64,000 nt of DNA from Mucilaginibacter kameinonensis (GTDB lineage: Bacteria; Bacteroidota; Bacteroidia; Sphingobacteriales; Sphingobacteriaceae): positions 1,054,001 to 1,118,000 of the forward strand of contig NZ_RCWZ01000001.1 of the NCBI RefSeq assembly GCF_003675385.1, written 5' to 3'. A program made the translations under genes and the position numbers. The notes under the pieces were generated by a model. It ran no database searches. It was given only the letters and a program-made list of their open reading frames with translations, and was not told the DNA's origin. Shown here piece by piece: positions 1 through 10,416 of the stretch; the first letter of the stretch is position 1, and every line of letters begins with the position of its first letter.

Positions 1-144
1 ACAGTTGCCCTGGGTGTTTTGCTATCCATTACCCTGCTGGTGGCCATGATCAGCAACCTGACATTGCTGCCCGCGTTTTTACTCTCGCTTGAAGGCGGTG
101 TTGACCGGGACAAGATCAAAGGCCCAGATATTGATGAAGCCTGA
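1..144 (+). CDS. RND/MMPL-type exporter, C-terminal end (partial)
   Basis: The open frame enters from the left edge and stops with TGA at 142-144, giving the last 47 residues of a protein. The visible part is one hydrophobic segment with the pattern SNLTLLPAFLLSL, followed by a short charged tail (EGGVDRDK). A final membrane helix containing NLTLLPA and a short cytoplasmic tail is typical of MMPL/RND superfamily exporters, which move lipids, hopanoids or drugs across the inner membrane. The assignment rests on this short end alone, and the substrate cannot be guessed. Confidence 0.5.
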   Translation, partial: TVALGVLLSITLLVAMISNLTLLPAFLLSLEGGVDRDKIKGPDIDEA

Positions 145-148
145 TAGA

Positions 149-183
149 GGAGCTTAAAGCCGAAAGCTAAAGGCTGAAAGCTT
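149..183 (+). repeat. 7-base periodic array (AAAGCNN units)
   Basis: Directly after the exporter stop codon there are five consecutive 7-base units: GGAGCTT, AAAGCCG, AAAGCTA, AAGGCTG and AAAGCTT. Their phase is exact at 149, 156, 163, 170 and 177. A similar AAGG-type periodicity appears near 58.0 and 58.1 kb. Confidence 0.6.
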
Positions 184-204
184 TTTGAGCAAGAAGCATC
201 GTGC

Positions 205-235
205 TAACTCCCCCTTTAGGGGGCCAGGGGGCGTG
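205..235. repeat. G/C-rich palindromic repeat overlapping the 3' end of the MG2 gene
   Basis: A CCCCC-TTTA-GGGGG hairpin (210-223) is followed by a second G-run (CCAGGGGG). The style resembles the larger nested palindrome at 12370-12478. It overlaps the last codons and the stop codon of the minus-strand gene ending at 216. Confidence 0.5.
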
Positions 236-3110
236 GGCTAACTTTCAACGTTCCCCGTTTATAACCAAAATTGCCATTCATATCTGTACCGTTCATTATT
301 ATGGAATACGTTGTTGGTGTATCGGCAGTATAAAAACTGATGGATGCTTTGCCATCGGTACCGGTGTTTACGTTTGGTTGCCAGTATACGGTAGAGCGCA
401 GGTCTGTTTGGGTTTTGCTTGTAGCATTAACCGCATACTTAGGACTGTAAAATTGCGATGGAAAGCTCAATGCCAATGGTTTATACAGATAGCCGCCGGG
501 TGTTTTACTGATGTTGGGGCCGTGGCCTCCACGGGTGGTTATCTCCATAAAAGTAAAATCTCCTACATTGGTTCCTAACCAATCTGTTGAGATGTAACGG
601 CTATAATATTCATTGCCGTATTTAGAAGTTGTGTTGATCTCGATACCTTTAATATCCTCGGCACTGTTTGATTCAAGGTATTGTTTGATTGCTAAAAAGT
701 CAGGATCTTCTATATAGTTGCTTTTAAATATGGTGCCAAATGGAATGCCATCAATAACAAAGCAAATGGGTTTATTGTCAACAAAATACCATTGGAAAAA
801 GATGCTTGGGGGTAATCTGTAAGAGCCAAATTGAACGTCGCTCCTGGTTTTACCCTGTACACTATAAACTATCGCTTTTTGTTTCATGATAGTTCCGGAC
901 CTGAAACTTTTAACATGCTCTTGCAGGAAATCCATCCAGCTTTTCTTCCCGGCTTTTAGCAGGTCATTTTCATCAAAAACAAAATCGGCATGGCCCGCAC
1001 CATTCAGGTTCTTTGAATCTTTTACAATTTTCCTGGCCTTGATCTTTACTTCTTTTAAAGTACGCATATTGGCCGGGAGGTCATTTGCCAGGTTTTGACG
1101 CATCCGGTTAATTTTAACACTATTGAATAACGTGGTATCATTACTCACATACCAGGGTATAATGGTGGCGGCCGGCGGTGCCGCAAGTACCGGCTGTGGT
1201 GGGTCATCGATTACTATGCCTACATTAAAGTTTTTGGCCGTTTTGATAAAGTAAGCCGGCGTATCTGTAAGCGGTAAATTGCGAAATACAAAGCCTCCGT
1301 TTGCATCGGTCAACTTATCTGTAGCCAGCAAAGGCGATTTAGAGAATAGCTGCACTTTTGTTTTTTTAACTCCCTTATTAAAAATGTTAAGCGCCCTGCC
1401 TTTAATTACTACCTCTGTTTCCGCGGCGTAAACCGGTTGTCTTTTTTCTTCGGGCCAGTTGTAGCTTACCCATCCTTGCGTTAACAGCAGGTTGTCGAGC
1501 GCGATACTCCGCTTGGGATCATTGCTGTTCAGGTAATATCCGGGCTCTTCCACGTAGCCCTTCAGCTCGGAGGTGAGCAGCATCCTGCTCACGATGCTTT
1601 CATTATTCAGGCTATCGGGATGTACTTGTGTATCATCGGTAACGGCAAATGAAAAATTGCCTTCAACCGGTTTGCCCAATGCATCGGTGACATTGATAGC
1701 TACGGCAACGCTATCGCGGAGTGCGTAAATAGTTTTATTGCTGCTGATATTGATATGCAGATCATCATGCCTGTCAATAAAAGTAAGCCGCTCATTCAGC
1801 GGACGGTTCTTCATATCAAGCAATACAAAATGAGCGATGCCAGATGGAAACCGCGCTTTGCTGATCATTTTACGGATAGCTGTTGTTCCTTTAAAGTTCA
1901 CGACGGCGCCAAAGCAGATCACCTCGCGCAACTTGCCAATCAAAAAATAACTATCTCCCGACCCGCTTATATTTCCGGTAGCGTATAAAGAAATCATCAG
2001 CGAATCGGAATCAGCCTTATTCTGGATGTTTAAAACAATGCCCGAGTTTTTCACTTTCGGCAAAGCGTATTCTTTAACCTGTCCGCCGGGTAGGGTGACT
2101 TTAGCGGTATAACTTTCGCCTGCTTTGGGTATCATATCAAAGCTGCCCATGCCTAAATGTGCCGAGGTGAAGTCCGTTACCGTTTGTTTGTTTTCATCAA
2201 GCACAACACCTGATATGTTAATGCCCCGTCCATCGAGGCCAATAGCCTTAAAGCCCACATGGGCAGGCAAGCCTGCCACCAGCTCGCCGCTTTCAGGCAT
2301 AAATTGTACATCGGCATCCTGCGGGCGGTTAAAGTTGAGAGGGATATTTACCCGGTTGCCTGCGGCATCATTGGCTATGATCCTGATATCGCCGGGCTTG
2401 CCGGGTAAATTAAATGTAACATCAATAAGGCCTTTTTCGTCTGTTTGTAGTGATGCTTTGTACAGCCGCCTTCTACCTTTCATTACGGCAAGCTGCACCT
2501 GCTTGTTGATTATCGCTTTCTTGTAGGTATCGCTTAGCAACAACTTAACGTGCGCTTGTTCTTTATCGTTGACCATGGCGCTTGAACTGGAATAATTAGC
2601 CATCCAGTTATTCGTCGCATCGTCGGCTATGGTGAACTGTTTGTAAAAAAAGCAGTCCTTGTTAAAGTTTTGCATCCATTGCGTATAGGCTGTGAGCGTA
2701 TACGTGCCTGCCGGCAATTCGCTCAGGCTGATATTTCCCCAGGTGAGTCCGTTTTCTACAGGCAAGCGTTGTTGTTTCGCCACTACATTACTATCGGTAA
2801 GGATAGTGATGTACATAATACCACTCTTGGCAGATGGCGTTAACAGGTGCGCGTTAACCAGATAAGCTTTAAACCACAAAGTATCCCCGGGCGTGTAGGA
2901 GCTTTTATCAAACTGCAGGTAGATCTTTTCGGCAGGGTAATGCCGAACAAGACTGTCGGTAACATTTTTGGCCCGAAGCAATCGGGCAGCGGGAGCTATT
3001 TGTTGTGCATACCCATGCTGAACTGATAATATGCAGATAAGCCATGCTGTTAAAAACAAGGATAACAACTTGCGATGGAACGGTTGCTTAAGGCCTATCA
3101 TGTTTTTCAT
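216..3110 (-). CDS. MG2 / plug-domain exported protein (copy 2 of a tandem pair)
   Basis: This is a 964-residue exported protein with a signal peptide (about residues 1-35, ending HGYAQQ). An MG2 macroglobulin-like domain follows (about 58-165; AEKIYLQFDKSSYTPGDTLW), then further beta-rich modules. A region resembling a TonB-receptor plug comes next (LKEVKIKARK, CFVIDGIPFG), and the end is an alpha-2-macroglobulin-like module (YWQPNVNTGTDGKA). No thioester CxEQ motif is visible, so it is unlikely to act as a covalent protease trap. The family is common in Bacteroidota and is usually presumed to be periplasmic or surface linked; its substrate is unknown. It overlaps the upstream paralogue by 4 bases (ATGA), so the two are probably translationally coupled. 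Its last residues (RPLAP) are encoded by a G/C-rich repeat and do not match the end of the paralogue. Confidence 0.7.
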   Translation of the reverse strand: MKNMIGLKQPFHRKLLSLFLTAWLICILSVQHGYAQQIAPAARLLRAKNVTDSLVRHYPAEKIYLQFDKSSYTPGDTLWFKAYLVNAHLLTPSAKSGIMYITILTDSNVVAKQQRLPVENGLTWGNISLSELPAGTYTLTAYTQWMQNFNKDCFFYKQFTIADDATNNWMANYSSSSAMVNDKEQAHVKLLLSDTYKKAIINKQVQLAVMKGRRRLYKASLQTDEKGLIDVTFNLPGKPGDIRIIANDAAGNRVNIPLNFNRPQDADVQFMPESGELVAGLPAHVGFKAIGLDGRGINISGVVLDENKQTVTDFTSAHLGMGSFDMIPKAGESYTAKVTLPGGQVKEYALPKVKNSGIVLNIQNKADSDSLMISLYATGNISGSGDSYFLIGKLREVICFGAVVNFKGTTAIRKMISKARFPSGIAHFVLLDMKNRPLNERLTFIDRHDDLHINISSNKTIYALRDSVAVAINVTDALGKPVEGNFSFAVTDDTQVHPDSLNNESIVSRMLLTSELKGYVEEPGYYLNSNDPKRSIALDNLLLTQGWVSYNWPEEKRQPVYAAETEVVIKGRALNIFNKGVKKTKVQLFSKSPLLATDKLTDANGGFVFRNLPLTDTPAYFIKTAKNFNVGIVIDDPPQPVLAAPPAATIIPWYVSNDTTLFNSVKINRMRQNLANDLPANMRTLKEVKIKARKIVKDSKNLNGAGHADFVFDENDLLKAGKKSWMDFLQEHVKSFRSGTIMKQKAIVYSVQGKTRSDVQFGSYRLPPSIFFQWYFVDNKPICFVIDGIPFGTIFKSNYIEDPDFLAIKQYLESNSAEDIKGIEINTTSKYGNEYYSRYISTDWLGTNVGDFTFMEITTRGGHGPNISKTPGGYLYKPLALSFPSQFYSPKYAVNATSKTQTDLRSTVYWQPNVNTGTDGKASISFYTADTPTTYSIIMNGTDMNGNFGYKRGTLKVSPRPLAP

Positions 3111-6025
3111 GGGTTGGTATTGCCTGTTACTTTTATTTTACCATAAGTGTAGCCAATGCTGCCATCCATATTGGTACCTTCTAAAATATAGGTATAGGTT
3201 GATGGCTTATCTGCCGCATAAAATGATACGGTTGCTTTGCCATCGGCACCGGTTGTTATATTGGGCTCCCAGTGTATGGTTGAGCGCAAATCTGGATTAT
3301 GTTTATTGGTATTATCAGGCAGATAACGTGGACGATAAAACCGGGAGGGGGCACTTAATGCCAGAGGTTTATATAAATAAGCCCCGGGTGTATGCGCTAT
3401 CCCCGGCCCTTTACCGCTACGTGTGGTGATCTCAACAAAAGCTATTTGAGATGGATTTAAAGAATGCTTCCAGTCCTCAAGAATATATCTCCAGAAATAC
3501 TCCCAGCTATACTTGTTCGAATTATTAACCTCAATCCCCTTAACATCTTCAGCGCTATTTGATTCAAGATAGCTTTTAATATCATTTCCATTGGGCTCAT
3601 TAAGTGACATTATCTTAATAACACTACCAAAGGAGATCCCGTCAATTATTAACATCATGGGTTTGTTATCTATCAAATACCAGGGAATGGTAGGCACAGG
3701 AGGTATAGGAACAAATTGTAATATCGCGTTAACTTCATCACCTGATTTATCCTGCAAAGCAAACCTCAAATTGTACTGGTTGGTTAAAGTCCCCCATCTC
3801 AGGTTTGGAACATGTTCCTCTAAAAAATTCAGCAGGCTCTTTTTACCCGCTTTCACCATGTCGCCCTCGTCAAATGCCAAATCGGCATTACCTGCGCCAT
3901 TTAAATTTTGCGAGCCTTTAACTATTTTTTTTGCTGTGATTTTTACCTCTTTTAACGCCTTAGTGTCGGCAGGGAGGTTGTCGGCCAGGTTTTGCCGTAC
4001 CCTGTTATTTTTTAAACTATTGAACAAGGTAGTGTCATTGCTTACATACCAGGGCATTGCCGTGGGGCCGGCAGATGCCAGCAGCACAGGTGGTGGAGCA
4101 TCGTCCATGACAATGCCAACATTAAAATTCTTAGCGGTTTTAATAAAATAAGCCGGGGTATCTGCAAGCGGGAGATTACGGAACGCAAACCTGCCATCTT
4201 TATCCGTGAGTGTATCAGTTGCAACTACAGGCGATTTGGAAAACAGCTGTACTTTAGTTTGTTTAACGGGCTTGTTAAAAACATTAATTACACGGCCTTT
4301 AACCGCCAACTCGGTTTCGGCAGCGTAGCCCGGGTTATCCTTGCCATCGGGCCAGTTGTAGCTTACCCAGCCTTGTGTAAGCAACAGGTTATCAAGCGCC
4401 TCTTTGGCTTGTGCATTATTAGCGGCGAGGTAATAGTTGGGGCGCTCCACAAAGCCTTTTAATTCGGATGTAAGCAGCATGCGCGTAACAATATTCTCAT
4501 TGTTCAGGCTGTCCTGATGTACCTGCGTGTCGTCGGTAACCGCCATCGAAAAATTGCCGGCGAGCGGATTGCCGAGGGCATCTTTCGCGCTAATGTGTAA
4601 CGCTACACTATCGCGCAGGTTATAGGTCATTTTATCTGCATCAATGTTTAAATGTAGGTTGTCATGCCGGTTAATGAAAATCAGCCGCTCGTTTAGTGGC
4701 TTACTGTTTTTATCAAGTAGCAAAAAATGAGTGATGCCAGAGGGGAAAAGTTTTTTGTTAATTTTTTGACTGATGGACGTGCCGTTTTTAAAATCGACCA
4801 TTGCACCGTAACAAATAATTTCGCGGGCTTTGCCTACCAGGAAATAGCTTTCGCCCGACCGGGCAATTTTATCGGTAGCCGACAGCAGTACTTTTACCGA
4901 ATCTTCATTAATGGGATTGATCACGTTCAATACAATCCCATCGTTTTTAATATCGGGCAACGGAAATTCACGGATTGCGCCACCGGGCAGGGTTACTTTA
5001 GCTGTATAATTTTCGCCCGCGTTAACAACCGGCAGGTTAAAACTTCCCATGCCCCAATGCTGCGTTGTAAAATTAGCTACTACCTGTTTTTCGTGATCAA
5101 GTACCTGGCCCGAAACATTGATGCCTTTACCATCCAGCCCTATAGCTTTAAATCCAACATGTGCAGGTAATCCGGCTACGAGCTCACCGCCCTCGGGCAT
5201 AAACTGAACATCGGCATCCTGGGGGCGGTTAAAGTTTAGCGGGATATTTACACGGTTACCGGCGCCATCTGCGGCAACAATGCGGATATCTCCCGGTTTG
5301 CCCGGCAGGTTAAAGGTGATATATATCATTCCCTTTTCGTCGGTTTGCAGGCTTTGCCGGTATAAACGCCTCTTCCCTTTCATTACCGATAACTGTACCG
5401 ACTTACCTGCTATAATTGTTTTGTAAGCATCACTAAGCATCAGTTTAACGTGGGCCTGTTCCTTACCGTCGGTTATTACGCTTGAACAGGTGTAGTTAGC
5501 CAGCCAGTTGCTGCCGGCATCATCGGCAATGGTAAATCTTTTACGAAAAAAACAATCCTGGTTAAAATTCTGCAGCCATTGTGTATAGGCAACAAGGGTG
5601 TAAGTGCCTGCAGGTAAATCCTTAAGGCTGATGTTACCCCAGCTAAGTCCGTTTTCAACAGGCAGGCGTAAGCGCTTTTCTACAGTATTGCTATCGGTAA
5701 CAATGCTCACATACATTACCGCGCTTTTAGCCGATAGGTTAAGTGTAGGGGCATTAAAAAGATAAGCCTTGAACCATAAGGTATCGCCGGGAGTGTAGAT
5801 GCTTTTATCCAGTTGTAGGTAGATCTTCTCGGCAGGGTTTTGACGCGTGATACTATCCAGCATTGATTTCATTGCGATTAAGCGTAAAGCAGGGGCTTTT
5901 TCCTGCGCATAGCTTTGAATACTGAAAAATAAAATAGCTGTTATAACGATAAGGCGGGAAAACGCGAAAGCGCTCCACTTCATCATGCAAACAAATACCG
6001 GCCGGGTAGGTTGGATGCGTTTCAA
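3107..6025 (-). CDS. MG2 / plug-domain exported protein (copy 1 of a tandem pair)
   Basis: This 972-residue protein is a clear paralogue of the adjacent downstream gene. It has the same order: signal peptide (ending QSYAQE), MG2 domain with AEKIYLQLDKSIYTPGDTLW, a long shared block around DADVQFMPEGGELVAGLP, a plug-like region (LKEVKITAKK, MLIIDGISFG) and a terminal macroglobulin-like module (HWEPNITTGADGKA). The MG2 domain suggests an extracytoplasmic binding or scaffold role, and the plug-like segment suggests contact with outer-membrane transport; both are inferences. It is the first gene of a two-gene operon and lies divergent from the DUF1801-like gene. I found no convincing TAnnTTTG box in the short upstream gap. 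Confidence 0.7.
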   Translation of the reverse strand: MKRIQPTRPVFVCMMKWSAFAFSRLIVITAILFFSIQSYAQEKAPALRLIAMKSMLDSITRQNPAEKIYLQLDKSIYTPGDTLWFKAYLFNAPTLNLSAKSAVMYVSIVTDSNTVEKRLRLPVENGLSWGNISLKDLPAGTYTLVAYTQWLQNFNQDCFFRKRFTIADDAGSNWLANYTCSSVITDGKEQAHVKLMLSDAYKTIIAGKSVQLSVMKGKRRLYRQSLQTDEKGMIYITFNLPGKPGDIRIVAADGAGNRVNIPLNFNRPQDADVQFMPEGGELVAGLPAHVGFKAIGLDGKGINVSGQVLDHEKQVVANFTTQHWGMGSFNLPVVNAGENYTAKVTLPGGAIREFPLPDIKNDGIVLNVINPINEDSVKVLLSATDKIARSGESYFLVGKAREIICYGAMVDFKNGTSISQKINKKLFPSGITHFLLLDKNSKPLNERLIFINRHDNLHLNIDADKMTYNLRDSVALHISAKDALGNPLAGNFSMAVTDDTQVHQDSLNNENIVTRMLLTSELKGFVERPNYYLAANNAQAKEALDNLLLTQGWVSYNWPDGKDNPGYAAETELAVKGRVINVFNKPVKQTKVQLFSKSPVVATDTLTDKDGRFAFRNLPLADTPAYFIKTAKNFNVGIVMDDAPPPVLLASAGPTAMPWYVSNDTTLFNSLKNNRVRQNLADNLPADTKALKEVKITAKKIVKGSQNLNGAGNADLAFDEGDMVKAGKKSLLNFLEEHVPNLRWGTLTNQYNLRFALQDKSGDEVNAILQFVPIPPVPTIPWYLIDNKPMMLIIDGISFGSVIKIMSLNEPNGNDIKSYLESNSAEDVKGIEVNNSNKYSWEYFWRYILEDWKHSLNPSQIAFVEITTRSGKGPGIAHTPGAYLYKPLALSAPSRFYRPRYLPDNTNKHNPDLRSTIHWEPNITTGADGKATVSFYAADKPSTYTYILEGTNMDGSIGYTYGKIKVTGNTNP

Positions 6026-6107
6026 TTTGGATATTATTTAGGTTTATAATTGGGTGATATAAAGCTAATTATTATTGCTGATAAATAAAAGGTTGTATAT
6101 TTATATT

Positions 6108-6602
6108 ATGCCCAAGGAAGAAGTTGCCGACCTGCTTTTCTTTTTAAGAATGTTCCCTGCCGAAGTGCGGGAACGGGCCTTATGGCTGCGCGATTTTGTA
6201 TGGGATTTGTACCCGCAGGCCAATGAGCTTATCTATGATAATTATAATGCCCTGGCTGTTGGCTGGTCGCCTACCGAAAAAATGAGCCACATATTTTGCT
6301 CCTTTGCCATATACCGTGGCGTTAATTACAATACACATTTCGGTTTTTACTGGGGTTCTGAGCTATCCGATACGCAGAAATTATTAATTGGCGATGGTAA
6401 ACAGTACCGCTACCTGCTAATAAATGACCTTGCTGCTTTTCCTGAGCAGGAAATAAAAAAGCTGGTAGAGGAGGCCTGGGAAAATTCGCTGGCCAAGGTT
6501 AAAGATCCGAAGCAACTAACCCATGGCAAAACCATGGTCAAAATGATATCTGATAATAAGCGCGAGAAAAAGCTCAAAGCGCCTAAGAAGCAACCCCGCT
6601 AA
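6108..6602 (+). CDS. DUF1801-like (YdhG-type) small protein
   Basis: I place the start at the ATG at 6108 (MPKEEVADLLFFL). The in-frame upstream ATG at 6075 adds an unlikely MLINKRLYIYI stretch. The 164-residue protein has the layout of DUF1801/YdhG-like proteins: an N-terminal helix with the ANELIYDNYNALAVGW segment, a beta core (HIFCSFAIYRGVNYNTHFGFYWG) and a basic C-terminal tail (KREKKLKAPKKQPR). No catalytic motif is visible and no biochemical role is firmly known for the family. It has no signal peptide, so it is probably cytoplasmic. It is transcribed divergently from the MG2 pair. Confidence 0.6.
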   Translation: MPKEEVADLLFFLRMFPAEVRERALWLRDFVWDLYPQANELIYDNYNALAVGWSPTEKMSHIFCSFAIYRGVNYNTHFGFYWGSELSDTQKLLIGDGKQYRYLLINDLAAFPEQEIKKLVEEAWENSLAKVKDPKQLTHGKTMVKMISDNKREKKLKAPKKQPR

Positions 6603-6662
6603 AGCCTCCATTTTATTTTACAGGATAAAATATTTACTTTAAGCCTGTTAACTTATACCTTA

Positions 6663-9600
6663 ATGAAAAAAATCACAATGCTGATTTTATGCTGTTGCAT
6701 AAGCCTGTATGCCGGCGCACAATCAGCTCATTTATACTTCGATCGCCTTGATATCAAGAAAGGCCTGCCCGAGTCAAATGTGGGTTCCCTTCTTGAAGAC
6801 AGTCAAGGATATATGTGGTTCTCTACACAAAACGGGCTGGTACGTTATGACGGCTACCGCTACAAAATATACAAACTCGGCTCCCCTAAACTGAATAAGC
6901 AGGTATCAACGCTGGTATTTAATGTAATTGAAGACAAAAATAAAACCCTGTGGATAACCACGCTCGCCAACGGGATTTTCAAATACAACCGGGCAACCGA
7001 TTCTTTTACCCAATACCCTTATCCGGCAAACCTGACTTATGGACAGCTGATTGTGGGCACCATAGATAACGATGGTAATTTATGGGGGCGCTTTGATTCG
7101 GCAACCAGCGGTCAAAATATGATGAAGTTTGAGCCGGTAACAGGGCAGTACCTTCTTTTTAGCAACAGGCAAAAGGGGATTTATCATATCAGGGCAACTG
7201 TTTACTACAACCCCGTTAAAACTGCCGATGGCAGTATCTGGTTTGGCTCAAACAACGGCATATACCGATACAACGGTGCAGGGAAAGGCTTTAGTGAATA
7301 CCTTGCTTCAAATGATACCGCAAAAATGCGGGCTGCTAACCCAATTTATGAAGCCCCCTCCGAGCCGGGGGTACTTTATATGAATACTTTTCATGGTCAT
7401 GATGAAGCGCTGAGGTTTGCCCGTTATGACATCGGTGCCGGTAAACTTATAGAATATGGCCAGGCCAATGCAAAAGACAGCCTGCTAAGCGCCGGCATTT
7501 ATAGCTTTTATGAAGATAAAAGCAAACACCTGTGGATAGGTACCAATAAAGGCTTGTCAAAATTTGACAGGCAAACCCGTACTTTCAGCAACTATACGCC
7601 TGTTGATACCATAAATTCCGCTACAAAAAATCAGTTTATCGGTTTCAGGGAAACGCAGGATGGTAAACTGTGGATCTCATCGTCGGCCGGTTTGGTTTAT
7701 TTTGATCCTATAACATCAGTTTTTAAACGCTACGTAACAGATCCTGATGATCCGGGTGCCCTGCCAAGCCTGGGTATAGGCGGTAAAACAATTGATCATA
7801 CCAATACCCTTTGGCTTGGTTTTGGAAACGCGGGTGTGGCACGTATAAACAAGTTAAAAAGCGCCTTTACTATATTTAAGAATAACCCGGCAAAAGCCGG
7901 TACTTATCCCGGCAAATTGGTAACGCTCAAAACATGGCCCAATGGCGACGCCTGGTTAACCACCCGGCAGGGCATATATAAAGGCAATATCATAACCAAC
8001 CAATACAAAAAGATATACAATGTGGCCTCTAACGAGGGCTTTTTTCCGGGTTTTTGCTACGGACAAAACAACATACTGTACGTGGCAACTGAAAGCGGAT
8101 TATTGGTGTACAATACCATCACCGGGAAAAAAGAAAAATACAGCAACATCCCCGGCGACAGTACTTCCATTATCAGCAATTATGTACACTCGCTGTTCCA
8201 GGACCATACCGGGATACTATGGATAGCCGCCGATATTGATGCCGGTATCTGCTCTTTTAACCCGGTAACCAAAAAGTTCACCCGCTATCCTTACCGGGGC
8301 TCTTATGAAAAAATAACTTCGAAAAATAAATACGCGCTTGATGATAGCCGTGCTATTACATTTTATGAAGATCATGAAAATACACTTTGGATAGGTACCA
8401 ATTTTGGAGGGCTTAACCGTTTCGACAGGAAAACAGGCCGTTTCATATCCTATTTTAATAATGATATGCGAAAGGCGGCTTGCGTAGATAATATTTTTGA
8501 GGATAAAGCCGGCAGGCTGTGGGTGGGTACCTACCTCGACGGGCTGTTTCTATTCGACCGGAAAAAGGAAGCTTACGTAAGACATTTTAACGAAGATTCC
8601 GGCTTGATATTTAACTCGGTAATGGGCATTAATGAAGACAATGACGGCCGGCTATGGGTAATAACAGAGCGAGGCTTTACGCGGATAGATCCCCGCACCA
8701 TGACGCTGAAAAACTTTTTCATGGACGACATTTTACCCGGCAAGGATATTTTCAGGGGAATTGATAATGTGAACAGGCTTGCAGATGGAAGGATGCTTTT
8801 CCCCTTAAGTAATGGTATCGCCGTTTTTAATCCCAAAGATTTAAATGACAACCCGTATGCCCCCGTTGTACACATCGAATCTGTTGCTTACAGCAATCCA
8901 AAATCAAGCGGCAATGCTATAAATAATGTGTTAACCTACGGCCGTAAAACACTTGAATTGCCTTATGACCAAAATCGGGTGCAATTAAACTTTGTGGGTT
9001 TACAATACGACAACCCTGAACAAAATATTTATGCCTACAAGCTGGATGGCTACGACAAAAACTGGGTACAGGCCGGTACCAATCGCTCGGTAACCTATAA
9101 TAACCTTTCGGCGGGTACTTATGTATTTCATGTAAGGGCGGCCAATAGTTCGGGGGTGTGGAATAAAACCGGCGACAGCATCACCATTGTCATTGCCACA
9201 GCCTGGTATTTGCGCTGGTGGGCATGGCTCATTTATATTGTGTTATTTGCGTCGGCTATATACGCGTTTATTGCTTATCGTTCGCGCCAGCTTAAATATG
9301 AAAACCAATTGCTTGAAGAAAAAGTAAAGCAACGTACCGATGATTTAAGCAGGGCCAATAAAGAATTAAGCGAGCAACAGGAAGAAATTATTACCCAGCG
9401 TGATCAACTGGCCGATGCCGTTGATAATCTTAAAACTACCCAGCAGCAATTGATCCAGGCCGAAAAACTGGCTTCTCTGGGCGAACTTACTGCCGGGATA
9501 GCCCATGAAATTCAAAACCCGCTGAATTTTGTAAACAACTTTTCGGAGGTGAGCATGGAGCTGATAGATGAAATGGAGACTGAGCTAACCAACGGCGATG

Positions 9601-10229
9601 CCGAAGAAGCCAAAGCCATAGCCGCTGATGTGAAGCTGAACCTCGAAAAGATCCACCATCATGGCAAGCGTGCCGATGCCATTGTGAAAAATATGCTTCA
9701 GCACTCAAGGGCAGGCAGCGGCAGTAAGGAGCAGGTAAACATCAACAACCTTACCGGCGAATATTTCAAGTTGGCCTACAATGGTCTACGGGCTAAAGAC
9801 AAAACTTTTAATTCGGCATTGGTCACCAACTTTGATGATAGTTTGCCTTTGGTTAATATCGTTCAGCAGGATATTGGCCGCGTGTTGCTGAACCTGTATA
9901 ATAATGCCTTTTACGCGGTACATCAAAAGCAAAAAACAGCAGGGGAAGCGTATAAGCCTGAAGTGATAGTTACAACTGCCGGTCAATCTGCTAAGGCGGG
10001 GGCAAAATCAGTTGTAATCACGGTTCGGGATAACGGTATGGGTATCCCTGATAATATTAAGGAAAAGATCATGCAGCCGTTTTTTACCACCAAACCAACC
10101 GGCCAGGGAACGGGGCTTGGTCTATCGCTCAGTTATGATATTGTGGTAAAAGGCCATGGCGGTAAAATTGATATTGAAAGCAAAGAAGGCGAGTATACTG
10201 TATTTACGATTACGCTGCCGGTGGGGTAG
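6663..10229 (+). CDS. Reg_prop / Y_Y_Y sensor histidine kinase
   Basis: The protein has 1188 residues. A signal peptide (residues 1-19, ending YAGAQ) is followed by a large two-propeller periplasmic sensor built of Reg_prop repeats (LWIGT, MWFST and LWIAA motifs, to about residue 740). A Y_Y_Y domain (about 750-845), one membrane helix near residue 855 and a coiled coil ([18 protein letters not shown]) come next. The kinase core has the phospho-acceptor His948 in [12 protein letters not shown] and an HATPase domain ([16 protein letters not shown]). Relatives often continue into a receiver and an AraC domain; this one ends after the ATPase, so its partner regulator must be a separate protein. 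The LytS-LytTR pair lies downstream on the same strand but has its own kinase. The signal is unknown; many relatives sense polysaccharide fragments. Confidence 0.88.
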   Translation: MKKITMLILCCCISLYAGAQSAHLYFDRLDIKKGLPESNVGSLLEDSQGYMWFSTQNGLVRYDGYRYKIYKLGSPKLNKQVSTLVFNVIEDKNKTLWITTLANGIFKYNRATDSFTQYPYPANLTYGQLIVGTIDNDGNLWGRFDSATSGQNMMKFEPVTGQYLLFSNRQKGIYHIRATVYYNPVKTADGSIWFGSNNGIYRYNGAGKGFSEYLASNDTAKMRAANPIYEAPSEPGVLYMNTFHGHDEALRFARYDIGAGKLIEYGQANAKDSLLSAGIYSFYEDKSKHLWIGTNKGLSKFDRQTRTFSNYTPVDTINSATKNQFIGFRETQDGKLWISSSAGLVYFDPITSVFKRYVTDPDDPGALPSLGIGGKTIDHTNTLWLGFGNAGVARINKLKSAFTIFKNNPAKAGTYPGKLVTLKTWPNGDAWLTTRQGIYKGNIITNQYKKIYNVASNEGFFPGFCYGQNNILYVATESGLLVYNTITGKKEKYSNIPGDSTSIISNYVHSLFQDHTGILWIAADIDAGICSFNPVTKKFTRYPYRGSYEKITSKNKYALDDSRAITFYEDHENTLWIGTNFGGLNRFDRKTGRFISYFNNDMRKAACVDNIFEDKAGRLWVGTYLDGLFLFDRKKEAYVRHFNEDSGLIFNSVMGINEDNDGRLWVITERGFTRIDPRTMTLKNFFMDDILPGKDIFRGIDNVNRLADGRMLFPLSNGIAVFNPKDLNDNPYAPVVHIESVAYSNPKSSGNAINNVLTYGRKTLELPYDQNRVQLNFVGLQYDNPEQNIYAYKLDGYDKNWVQAGTNRSVTYNNLSAGTYVFHVRAANSSGVWNKTGDSITIVIATAWYLRWWAWLIYIVLFASAIYAFIAYRSRQLKYENQLLEEKVKQRTDDLSRANKELSEQQEEIITQRDQLADAVDNLKTTQQQLIQAEKLASLGELTAGIAHEIQNPLNFVNNFSEVSMELIDEMETELTNGDAEEAKAIAADVKLNLEKIHHHGKRADAIVKNMLQHSRAGSGSKEQVNINNLTGEYFKLAYNGLRAKDKTFNSALVTNFDDSLPLVNIVQQDIGRVLLNLYNNAFYAVHQKQKTAGEAYKPEVIVTTAGQSAKAGAKSVVITVRDNGMGIPDNIKEKIMQPFFTTKPTGQGTGLGLSLSYDIVVKGHGGKIDIESKEGEYTVFTITLPVG

Positions 10230-10293
10230 GTTAATGTTGGGGTGATAGACCTGTTAATTTGAGGGTTTTAAGGAGACATTAGGTGTAGATGGC

Positions 10294-10366
10294 CTGTCAG
10301 TCTGAGCTTGTCAAAGACTCGCGCGCAGAGGCCCATCGCGCCATGCTTCGACGAGCTCAGCATAAC
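10294..10366. repeat. Imperfect inverted repeat (TGAGCTtGTCaAAG type)
   Basis: The left arm contains TCTGAGCTTGTCAAAGA and the right arm contains CTTCGACGAGCTCAGCA. These are reverse complements apart from a few changes, and they are separated by a GC-rich centre (CGCGCGCAGAGG). This is a dispersed intergenic repeat type, probably not a gene. Confidence 0.55.
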
Positions 10367-10383
10367 ACCCGTTTTTCGAATCC

Positions 10384-10416
10384 AGACTTACGAAGTTTTT
10401 AAAACTTCGTAAGTCT
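10384..10416. terminator. 33-base palindrome, possible terminator of the sensor kinase gene
   Basis: The arms are AGACTTACGAAGTTTT and AAAACTTCGTAAGTCT, 16 of 16 complementary around a single central T. The sequence TCTGTTTTATT follows. It lies about 155 bases after the kinase stop codon, so it could be a terminator or a repeat. Confidence 0.45.
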
